This document shows positions 44,393 through 54,498 of a stretch of DNA of 64,000 bases, piece after piece. Origin of the DNA: Sphaerosporella brunnea (lineage: Eukaryota; Ascomycota; Pezizomycetes; Pezizales; Pyronemataceae). Both the position numbers and the translations under genes were made by a program. The stretch is from contig VXIS01000023.1 in assembly GCA_008704415.1 (NCBI GenBank), positions 62,001 through 126,000 on the forward strand, read 5' to 3'. The notes below the pieces were generated by a model. That model did not search any database. It worked only from the letters and a program-made list of their open reading frames with translations, and was not told the DNA's origin. Position 1 is the stretch's first letter; each line of letters starts with the position of its first letter.

Positions 44393-46867
44393 TCAAGGAG
44401 CTCCGTTCTCGTCTCCATGCTCGCGTCTGACTGTTGATCAAGAAGATCCGTCCTCGTCTCCGGCTGTTAATGAAGAAGATCCGTCCTCGTCTCTGTCCTC
44501 GTCTCCGCCTGTTAATGAAGAACCTCCATCCTCGTCTCTGTCTGTGGGGAAAGGGGCCAGTATCAACATTCTTTTGGCACGATTGGCACGCAGCCAGTGC
44601 AATTGTGAGGCGACCCACTTTGTCCTGAACATTCTCCGCGTCACTGCAGTCAATGAACTGGGTACCGCACATCTGCTCATCGCGGCTGAGGGAATAGAGA
44701 CCAACACAGCCGAGAACATCGCTGGTTGTCAAAGGCTGCTGCGTGACGCCGTCTGAACTGGAACTACGAGTGGTGCCTTCGCTTTCACGGATCGAACTGG
44801 ATCTTGACGAAGCGGTCCAAACATATCGATGAGTTCGGCAGCTGAATGTCATGACTCTCGAGGAGTATGCGGATCCGTCATGCCATTGAGCGCAGCTCTG
44901 TCTGTTGATTAAGAAGCTCTATCCTAGTCTCTGTCTGTTGATCAAAAAGCTCCATCAACACCCTTTTGGCACGATTGGCACGCAGCGAGTCCAATTTCGA
45001 GGCCACCCGCTTTGCCCTGAACATTCTCCGCGTCACTGCCGTCAATGTACTGGCGTGTGGGTACTTTTCGCCTGCACATCTGCTCATCGCGGCTGAGGCA
45101 ATGAAGACCAACACACCCGCCGCTGGTGCGTACCGTCTCACTTGGGACTACGACTCATGCCTTCGCGTGCACCGATCGAACTGGATATTGAGGAAATGGT
45201 CCAAATACATCGATGAGACCGGCCAAATTCAGTTTCATCACTTTGGAGGAGTATGCGGATCCGTCATGCCATCGAGCGCAGCGCTGTCTGTTGATCAACA
45301 ACCTCCGTCCTCGTCTCTGTCTTTGTATAATGAAGGTCCCCGTCTCTTTCTGTTGATAAAGAAGCTCACTCATCCTCTCAGTCCTCGTCTCTGTGTTTGG
45401 ATACATAGGCTTCGCTCTGGTTGTTGATCAAGAAGCTCCATGAACACCCTTTTGAGACGAATGGCAGGTAGCGAGTGCAATTTGGAGGCCACCGCTTTGT
45501 CCTGAACATTCTCCGCGTCACTGCCGTCAATGAACTGGCGTGTGGGTACTTTTCACCGTAACCGTCTGAACTGGAATCACGAGTATTGCCTCGCGAGTAC
45601 GGATCCAAATGGATCATCAGGAAATGGTCCGAATATATCGATGAGGCCGGCAAAGTTCAGCAGCTGAATGTCGTGACTTTGGAGGAGTATGCGGACCAGT
45701 GATCCTCACTGCTACGGCATGTCACCGCCGGATACCCGTTGGGGCATGATTCTGTCAAGCTTCACGTACTGCAAGGAGCCCCACGAATGCGCTGTCGGTC
45801 ACGCCAACACGCGACACAATCTAACCTTTTCCGGGACAGACAAACTCTGGTTCCAGCGTGCCTTGGCGCTCACATACGACCAGCTATCCGTGATCAACAC
45901 CCTTCTGGCACGATTGGCACGCAGCGAGTACCATTTCCAGGGAGGCAAAGTTCAGCAGCCCAATATCATGTCTTTGGATAATGAAGGTCCGTCCCTATCT
46001 CTGTCTGTTGATAAAAAAGCTCACCCCTCGTCTCAGTCCTCGTCTCTGTCCGCTTTGACCTGACCATTGTCAAGCTTCACGTACTGCAAGGAGCCCCACA
46101 AATGCACCGTCGACCACGCCAACACGCGACACAATTTCACCTTTTCCGAGACAGACAAACTCTGGGTGCAGCGTGCCTTGCCACTCAACTGCGACGAGGT
46201 ATCCGCGATCAACACCCGAGACCGTCGCTCGTTGCCAAAGGCTGCTGCGTGACGCCGGTTCGTACAGTCTGAACTGGAACTACAACAAGTGCATCTACGC
46301 GCACGGAGGATCCAACTGGTTCTTCATGAAATGCTCCAAATATATCGAGAAGTTCAGCAGCTGATGACTTTGGAGGAGTATGCGGATCCGTCATGCCATT
46401 GAGCGCAGCTCTGTCGGTTGATTAAGAAGCTCCATCCTCGCAGCGAGTGCAACTTCGAGGCCACGCGCTTTGCGCTGAACATTCTCCGCGTCACTGCCGT
46501 CAATGAACTGGCGTGTCGGTACTTTTCGCCTGCACATCTGCTCATCGCGGCTGAGGCAATGGAGACCAACACACCCGAGAACATCACTCGTTCTGCTGCG
46601 TGACACTGATGCGTACCGTCTGAACGGATCCGTGATGCCATTGAGCGCAGCGCTGTCTGTTGATCAAGAACATCCGTCCTCGTCTCTGTCTTTCGATAAT
46701 GCAGGTCCGTCCCCGTCACTGTCTGTTGATAAAGAAGCTCACTCCTGGTCTCAGTCCTCGTCTCTGTCTGTGGATAAACAAGCTCTATAACGATTCTTAT
46801 TGGACGATTGGCACACAGTTCGCGACCACCCTCCTTGTCCTGAACATTTGAACACGACTACCACACC
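44393..46867 (+). repeat. mosaic of MPEF-gene modules and minisatellite clusters (right half)
   Basis: NELACGYFSPAHLL-type modules lie near 44635, 45025, 45520 and 46485. KEPHECAV-type modules lie near 45770 and 46090. Minisatellite clusters lie at about 44395-44560, 44880-44955, 45270-45440, 45970-46050, 46405-46440 and 46640-46790. At 45715-45950 one copy runs in frame from MSPPDTRWGMILSSFTYCKE through INTLLARLARSE, showing the original order of the modules. Confidence 0.75.
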
Positions 46868-47351
46868 ATGCCCGAATGTCTCCGTCTCCGCCACGAAGTA
46901 CAGGACCAGATCTACGACGTCTCACCGCAGGATTCTCGTTGGAGCATGATTCTGTCAAGCGTGACGTACTGCAAGGAGCCCCACTAATGCGCCGTCGTTC
47001 ACGCCAACACGCGACACAATTTCACCTTTTCGAAGACCGACAAACTCTGGGTGCAGCGTGCCTTCGTACTCAACTACGACGAACTATCCGCAATCAACAC
47101 CCGAGAACATCGCTCGTTGTCAAAGGCTGCTGCGTGACGCTGGTGCGTACCGTCTGAACTGGAACTACAACAAGTGCCTCTACGCGCACGGAGGATCCAA
47201 CTGGTTCTTCAGGAAATGCTCCAAATATATCGATGAGGCAGGCAAAGTTTAGCGGCTGAATGTCATCAATTTCGAGGAGTATGCGGACCCGTGGGACAAA
47301 CTGACGGGATGGCTGATCCGCCATGCCATTGTGCGCAGCGCTGTCTGTTGA
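46868..47351 (+). pseudogene. MPEF unknown gene, decayed copy 3 with original C-terminus
   Basis: The copy starts MPECLRLRHEVQDQIYDVSP. It contains KEPH followed by a stop, DKLWVQRAFVLNYDELSAIN, the same internal deletion as copy 2, and a C-terminal frame reading FEEYADPWDKLTGWLIRHAI then VRSAVC and TGA at 47349. It preserves the probable authentic end of the gene. Minisatellite units begin with the stop codon. Confidence 0.65.
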
Positions 47352-47405
47352 TCCAGAAGCTCCGTCCTCGCCTCTGTCCTCGTCTCTCTGTTTGCATAAA
47401 GAAGC

Positions 47406-48990
47406 GCAGTCCTAGGTGGTGGGTGGAGGTGGCCCTGCCTCCGGCAGCCGGGTAAGTGATGGGGTTCGTCAGTTTGGTGTGGTTCTTTGGGTCTTTAGGG
47501 TGCATCTGTTTTTGTTGGCGGGCTAGATAGTTCGGAAGGGGTTCCTTCTCCCAATCCACTACATATAACTCACATCATCGCTGCGATCTCCTCCCTTTCT
47601 CTCATTGGTGCCGTCAATTCAACACTCGTCTCTGTCTTTGGATGAAGACGCTCCGTGGTGGTGAGTATTCACGCACTGACGGGCTGCATTATTTATTGTT
47701 GGGGCCGGGGCACAGGTGTCACCACGCGCGGTCCACCGTGTGCGCTGGTACTCCCTCTGACCAGCCTAACCCGCGGTTCTAAATCCAGGAGGTCTAAGAG
47801 CGGTTCCAGGATCCGGCGGTTTCCCAGGGATATGGCAACCCCGAGTCGGTAGTATGTTCGGCAGATTGCCCAGATGGTTCAGTCTTACGCGGGGCGTCAG
47901 CGTTTATGGGCTTGGACACCGCACCTTCGGCTGCGTAGTAACCGCGGGAAATGGGGAAATAGCGATCGCCCGTGCCAGAAATAGTGATTGCTTATGATGA
48001 AAATGGACAAATAGTCATCGCTCGTGCCGGAAACAGTGCTAGCCCATGCTGGAAATAGTGATCTGATGGTTCGTGCACATAGTGCTGGCTCATGCTTGAA
48101 ATCTCCACCATTCATCACTATTCCCCGCACCAGCCTTCGCTCTTTTCCTTTTCCCAGCATGGGCCATTACGATTTCCAGCACGAGGCATCACGCGCTTCG
48201 AACTCCTCACCAGTCACCAACATCACAGAGCTTGTGACAACCGACAATATAACAGCTCAAGAGGCCACAGAGTGGCCCCAGTGTGGTGATCGAGACCACC
48301 TTCACGGAGATAACAGGGCGCCACATCGACAACACCTTGCGGGAGGTGAGAGACCGCCACGAGCTTCTGAGAATGAAACAGGGACAACTCTTGATAAACC
48401 GATCGCCGTGTGAGAACCCTGGGGAAACCTCCCTCCCGTTCCCTTTGACAAGCTTTGACCATGCGAAATCCCCACAGCGTCGCTATGTCAGCTGTCAACC
48501 GCTATGCCCGGCTGCAAATATTTCGTGCGCCGCACACAGATCAGTCTTTTCGTCATTGTAAAATCACCATTTTTTTCCGAGTCGTCATGGTGAACTGACG
48601 CGGTGGGCTGCCCACAAACTCTTCGCTGAATCGCAGCCAATCGCCGCGCCTGTGGTCCCGGGCCTGCGTGAAGAGGTGGCGAAAGGAATGGAACCAGTCT
48701 GGCGGGAGCGTGGCTCGCAGATAGACGGTGAGCCTGCACGGTTCACCTGCACGCAGCCGCGACTAGGTGGCTGCCACGTGGCGTTGGTCTCGCCCCTGTG
48801 AGCGTGTCAGTTCGCCAATAATTGACCGGTCTGCGTCTGAGTCATCGGTGAAGGTTTGGGGTGCGTTGATAGCTCATCTTACGGCTGCTGACGAGGGTTA
48901 CCTCACGCATGATCGAGGCAATGGGATATCAGACTTCTGCTTGTCAGCTGGTATCCCGGTACGTCGGAATCGCGGGTGCACGGGGCTTTC
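47406..48990. other. no recognised gene; short tandem motif near 47950-48105
   Basis: CCGGAAATAGTGAT-like phrases recur about five times at 47950-48105. At 48283-48420 a plus frame (VVIETTFTEITGRHIDNTLR) looks mildly protein-like but has no recognised domain or start. Confidence 0.4.
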
Positions 48991-49160
48991 CACAACCCAC
49001 CGTGACATTTCATCGTCAAACGCCCAGCTGTCGTGGTTTCAACAACCGGGACTGCTTTGGACACTATCACGCCGCCGACAGACTGACGATTAGTTACGTT
49101 GGCGTTGAAGCTTTCTATTCTCTCCTTCCCATCCTATCTATCCTATCCACCCGCAGTATG

Positions 49161-50152
49161 TACAGGCGGGGAACTTAGGGTTTCGCCCAAGTTGAGAAGG
49201 AGACTGGAGTGTCCCGATCACAGGCACAGAGGATCTACCAGCCGTGGAACACGAAGCGCAAGATCAAACAAGACCAGCGAACCGGACGCCCAAAAAGGAT
49301 GTCGAAGAGGGATATACAACACCCCAGGAGAGTTGTTATGCAAAATCCATCGGCGACTAGGAGAAAGACCTGGCTGGATACGACGACGATCACGAAGCGC
49401 TACTGCTGGTGCCTCAAGCGTAAGAGATGGGAGGTTCAACAGTGGAGGAAAGTGGTGTACTGCGACGAGAAGCTTCTGAGTCGTTGACCTCTGGACGCTT
49501 CTCTTTGCTCGCCACTGCCGCCATCACCTTTGGAGCCCACCCCGTTTTGGTTATTATCCGTAAAAGAACTGCCAAGGTGCGGAAATACAAGCAGCACAGT
49601 GTGGGTGTGGATTCGACGCAATACATTGAGGAATTCGAGGAACCATTCTGGCGCCATTCATCTACAGTCTCCCTGGCGGTTGTGAGGACCATCCAAATGT
49701 TCAGGATGCTGCCAGGATACATACGTCCAAGCAGACCCAGCAGGTTCGGGATGCATACGTCTCACTCGCCTTGAGTGGCTTTCAAGCTCCACAGACCTCA
49801 ACCCTATCGAGAACGTCTGGCCGCTCCTTGACGTCAAGATTGATTCGAACATGACCAGCCCCTTTACTGCGCCCACACTGAGGAGGAGTTCATAGAGCTA
49901 GCAGAGCGGTCGTGGGAGGAGCTTGATTGAAACAAGGTGCACGGTATCACAGATAGTATGGCTTACCAGGTAAAATCCGTATTGGAGGCGAGGCCAGGGC
50001 CAACAAAGTATTGAGCGCTTGGGAGTAAACTCTCCATCGCGTCGCTGGGTGTTTTTTTTTTCCATCGGCGTTCTGGTGCTGGCATTGGTTGTTTTCTCGT
50101 TGTAAGGCATCGGTAACCGGGCGCAGCTCGTCACCCAAGTTTCCCGACTGTA
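49161..50152 (+). mobile_element. Tc1/mariner element, full length but decayed
   Basis: Inverted ends read CAGGCGGGGAACTTAGGG on the left and CAGTCGGGAAACTTGGGT inward from the right. They are flanked by TA at 49161-49162 and 50151-50152. The ~990-bp length and TA target site are typical of Tc1-like elements. It sits inside the ~0.45-kb repeat array, so it is younger than at least part of that array. Confidence 0.85.
49179..50014 (+). pseudogene. Tc1/mariner transposase, multiply frameshifted
   Basis: Pieces in order are: helix-turn-helix region ETGVSRSQAQRIY; linker RTGRPKRMSKRDIQH; PSATRRKTWLD; QWRKVVYCDEKLL, with the first catalytic Asp in the C-D-E context (usually W-S-D-E); a second region EDHPNVQDAARIHTSKQ, holding the second Asp before the IHT motif; RLEWLSSSTDLNPIENVWPL, with the third acidic residue in PDLNPIEN context; and the C-terminus NKVHGITDSMAYQVKSVL ending TKY. 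At least three frame changes and an in-frame TGA at 49928 separate them. A functional protein cannot be made. Confidence 0.9.
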
Positions 50153-51640
50153 GGCGGAGCCGAAGGCTGATCTCCGCAATAAATCCCATTCAGCGTGTGA
50201 GGTCAGCCATCAACGCACCCTAACGCTTCACAGATGACTCAGACTCAGACCGATCGATTAGGTCTCCGGTCAGCACACCAAAGCCCAGCGTCAATTTCGC
50301 GTCTGCCACGTGTGTATTTCCTAGCCGCGGCGGCACGGGCCTATCCCCAAGCCACCATGGCGACTTCGCAAATCGTTTGCGCATACCGGCGGCCGTTGAG
50401 AATTCCGGTGTGGTTTGGTGTATAAACCCCGTGACCGCAAAAAACTGGCTAGAATTCTTCTCCTGGAAATACGTTTGTAACGCGAGGGGTCAGCGGTGGA
50501 TAGTGGCATTCCATCGTCAAACCCGCAGCTGTCATAGTTTCAACAACCGCGACTCCTTCGTATGTTGCATCACGCTGCCGCCAGACTCATCCATCCTATC
50601 TATGCTCGGTAACTAGGACGAACCGAAGCCTGATCCGCACATAGCCTCCGTCCGACGTGAGGTCACCGCTGTCACTACGGACCAGCCATGGACGCACCCG
50701 AAAACTCCACAGATTACCCAGACTCGGGCTCAGACCGGTCAATAATTCGCGAGCTGATACGATCACAGCGCCGAGACCAACTCTCCACGTGGCACTGGCG
50801 AAAAGGATGTCCCTAGCAATACGTTTGTGATTCGAGGGGTTGTTAGTGGATAGTGACGCTGTAAGAAATTCGATCGACAAACACAGCGCCGACGTTATTT
50901 CCACAAACCGGATTGTCCTTTGGATCGCTGCCAGACTCACGCGCAGCTTCCTATCCCTGGGTATCCTATCTATTCGAGGTACCGTGATAACCGAAGCCTG
51001 ATCTCCAATAGATTCTATCCAGCAACCGCTCGTCACTACGGACAAGCCATCAGTGCCCCGAAACCTCCACAGATGACTCAGACTCAGGCTCAGACCGGTC
51101 AATTATTCGTGAACGGAGACGTGCACTGCGGCAATTGCGAGTCCGGCACTTGTGCATTTCCCAGCCGCGGGTGCACAGGCCTATCCCCAAGCCAACATGT
51201 CGACGACACAAAGCGGCTGTCCATCAAAGCGGTCGTTCCGCATTCCGGTGTGGTGTATAAGCCTGTGGCCTCAAAAAACTGCCGAGAAAACGCAGCTGCT
51301 GGCAGTACGTTTGTAAATCGACGGGTTGTCAGTGGATAGTGACACTGTAAGAAAACTTTATTCGCGTCCGGCATCAAACTCACAGCTGTTGATATTTCCT
51401 GAAACTAGATTCTCCTTCGGATAGCCTAACATGCCGCCGCCCAGCTCACGCGCAGAGCAGTTACGTTGGAGTTGTAGCTTCCTAAGCCATCATATACATC
51501 CTATCTATCCGAGGTATCAAGATACATGCTGACGAGGAGCCGCTTCATCTCTACATAGATTCTCTGCAGCCACCTCATGTGCACCTCTCAGCGCCGCATG
51601 CATCCCACTCCCACCATCCGAAAAAAGAAAAGCAACCACT

Positions 51641-52248
51641 ATCCCATCTAGTGACGGACAGGAGCCAGCTCCAATCAACCCTTTAAGGTCAGCTCGAGCT
51701 GGCTCGGCAAGTAGAGGTGGAGGCTCGGGCTCGCGTCCGAGCTGTGAGTGAGCTCGAGCTTCGGCTCGAGCTGTTCCGCTTTACCACATAATTCAACGCA
51801 ATAGTGGTCAACGTAGCTAGAAATATATACTGGCTACAATTCCTTACCATCCGCATCATTCACACTATCTAGTAGTGATTTCTAATGGGTATCAGGGACC
51901 GTAACCTCATTTCCACTGTGGATCTCGCCTGAATCCTCCTCCTTCCGTAGCCTTTCACGTTCCCACTGCTCCACATCATCCTGCCCCAACCAGCTTTTTA
52001 CGGAACAAGCGACTCGAAGTATCTTTATGACACATTTGCGTATCTGTTTTCATTGTACAACACTCGCTATAATATCCATCAACCCGCTCCATCAGAACCC
52101 CCGACATGGTGAAAAGGCTCGAGCCGATCCTCCGCCATCAGCTCGAGCCAGCTCAGCTCGTAGAGGACCCAGGATCGGCTTGGCTCCGCACGTCAGCTCG
52201 ACTTTCTGGCTCGAGCTGGCGCTGCTGGTGTCCATCACTAATTCAATC
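51641..52248. mobile_element. candidate hAT-like MITE (51649-52240)
   Basis: Left end TAGTGACGGACAGGAGCC; right end read inward TAGTGATGGACACCAGC. GAGCTCGAGC/GGCTCG words cluster inside both ends (51690-51775 and 52110-52220). Flanking 8-mers ATCCCATC and ATTCAATC match at 6 of 8 positions. It interrupts a unit of the surrounding repeat array and has no coding region. Confidence 0.65.
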
Positions 52249-54060
52249 ATCAAATCCCCACAGCCGTCATAGTTTCAACAACCACGGCTCCTTTGAATAC
52301 GCTATCACGCCGCTCCAGACTACGAGCAGTTACGTTGATGATTCCCCGTACCTGCATAGCAGCTGACGAGCCGAACCCTCATCTCCACATAGCCTCCATC
52401 CAGCGTGAGGTAACCGCGCGTTGCTACGTACAGGCCATCAACCGCACCCAAAACCTTCCCAGATGACCCAAACTCTCTCTAACTGAGACTGGTGACTCCA
52501 TGGCTGCCACATAGCCGCAGCGGCACGGGCCTATCCCCAAGCCACGATGGGGACGAAAAACTGGCGAAAATGTAGCTCCTGGCCACAGGCTTGTAAATCG
52601 AGGGGTTATCGGTGGATAGTGACATTCCATCGTCAAACGCGCAGCTGTCGTTATTGCACGAAACGGGACTCCTTTGGATCGCTGCCCGACTCACAAGCAG
52701 AGTGGTTACGTTGCATCTTCCTATCCCATCCATCCCATCCTGTCTATCAGAGTAACCTCGATATCAGGGACTTCATCTCAACGTAGAGTCTATCCGGCGT
52801 GGGAGGTCCCCGCTCGGCATTATGCATCGCCCACAGCGAACTAAAACGCTCACAGCGCCGCGACCACACTCCACATGGCAGCCACCAAGCCACGGGGGCA
52901 GGGGCTCATTTTCAAACCACCATGGCGACGACGTAAAACGTTGGTTCATACATGCAGTCGTTGACTGTTACGGTGTATCAACAATGCCGCCTCCAAAAAC
53001 CGCCGAGAAAACGCAAGCTCCTGGAAATAGGTTGTAAATCGAGTGGTTGTCAATGGATAGTGACACTGTAAGAAAACGTTGGATCCGCCCGGCATCAACG
53101 TCAGGGCTGTCGTTCTTTCCTGGAACCGGATTCTCCTTTGGGTATGCTATCCGGCACCGCCAGACTCACGCGCTGTTACGTTGGAGTTGGAGTTGCAGCT
53201 TCCTATCCGCATGCACACGAGGTACCCCGATACCAGCCAACGAGCCGCAGCGTGATCTCCACATAGACTCTATCCCGCGTGGGAGGTAGCCGCTTGATAA
53301 TATGCATCAGCCACATCGAACTAACACGCGCACAGCGCCGAGACCAACCCTCCAGATGGCTGCCTCCTCGTCCCGGGTGCACACGCCTATTCCCAAGCCA
53401 CCATGGCGACGACATAAAGCGGTTGGCCACCAAAGCGGTGGTTCAGTGTTCCGGTGGGGTGTAAAAACCCTGTGGCCTGAAAAAAACTGCGGCGGCTGAC
53501 AGCACGTTTTGTGAAGCGAGAGGTTGTCGGTGGGTAGTGAACTTTAGAACCTTCCGGCAGCAAAAGCACAGCGGTCGTAGTTTCAACAACCGGGGCCCCG
53601 TTGGAACGCTGCCGAACTTCCGCGCAGCTCCCTATCCCATCCCCATACTATCCCATCCATCCTAACCATCCTGTCTATCCTCGGTACCTAGGACAAGCAA
53701 CGGCTTCATCTCCCATAGCCTCCATCCCGCGTGATTTCCTGCTGTCACCACGGACCAGCCATCAACGCACCCTAACGCTTCACAGATTCCTCAGACTCAG
53801 ACTCAGACCAGTCAATTATTCGCCAAGAAACACGCGTACCGCCCCGAGACCACTCTCCCCATGGCTGCCTCCAAGCCGCAGGGGCACAGGCCTATCTCCA
53901 AGCCACTATGGCGACGACGTAAACTCGTTGCGCATAAACGCGGTCGTTGAGTGTTCCGGTGTGGTGTGTAAACATCGCGGCCTCAAAAACTGTTTGCCGG
54001 GAAAATGCAGCTCCAGGGAACACGTTTGTAAATCGAGCAAGTCGACACACCCAGCCGGAC

Positions 54061-54498
54061 GCCGCCCCAAATTGCCGCACTCTGCGGAAACAAAACGAGT
54101 TTTTTTTTTTCGCTTGTACCTATTGTATATCCGCCCCTTCCCTCCCCTCTTCAACTCATGAGTATCCTTCCCAAACGCCATCCATCCATCCCAAATCGTG
54201 TCAACCACATACCCCCCACTGCCAATACCCAATTTCAATGCCCCCCAGCCCCCGCTGCCTCGTTCGCCGTCCCACAATTTCACAGCCCCCGTCCCTCCTT
54301 CTCCGCCCCAATCTTAAACCTGATATCCACATGATAATCGAATACAGCGCCGGCGCGTCGTATCCGTCATCCCCACGCCAACTCCCGCCGCCCGCAGCTC
54401 AGCTGCACCTGCAAAGCCTCCTCATGGGCACACAAGCCTCACCGGGTATTGCTTTACCTACCGGCGGCCCTGGCGCCTGACTGCCTGCCGGTGATAAC
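54061..54498. other. no recognised gene
   Basis: A T-run lies near 54101-54110 and C-rich sequence follows. This is the 3' flank of the kinase gene; no terminator-like element could be specified. Confidence 0.4.

Larger units (their letters stand above)
48991..54060. repeat. array of ~0.36-0.5-kb repeat units (about 7, plus partial ones)
   Basis: Landmarks recur in order: GACCAGCCATCAACGCACC, CACAGATGACTCAGACTCAG, CCTATCCCCAAGCCACCATG, GTGTGGTGTATAAACCC, TTTGTAAATCGAGGGGTTG, GTGGATAGTGACA and GTTTCAACAACCG. The first landmark, or its equivalent, lies near 50205, 50685, 51043, 52430, 52813, 53295 and 53757. A partial unit at 48995-49160 is separated from the rest by a Tc1/mariner element, and another is split by a MITE at 51649-52240. 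Two further units lie at 30950-31963. No reading frame is conserved across units. Confidence 0.85.
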
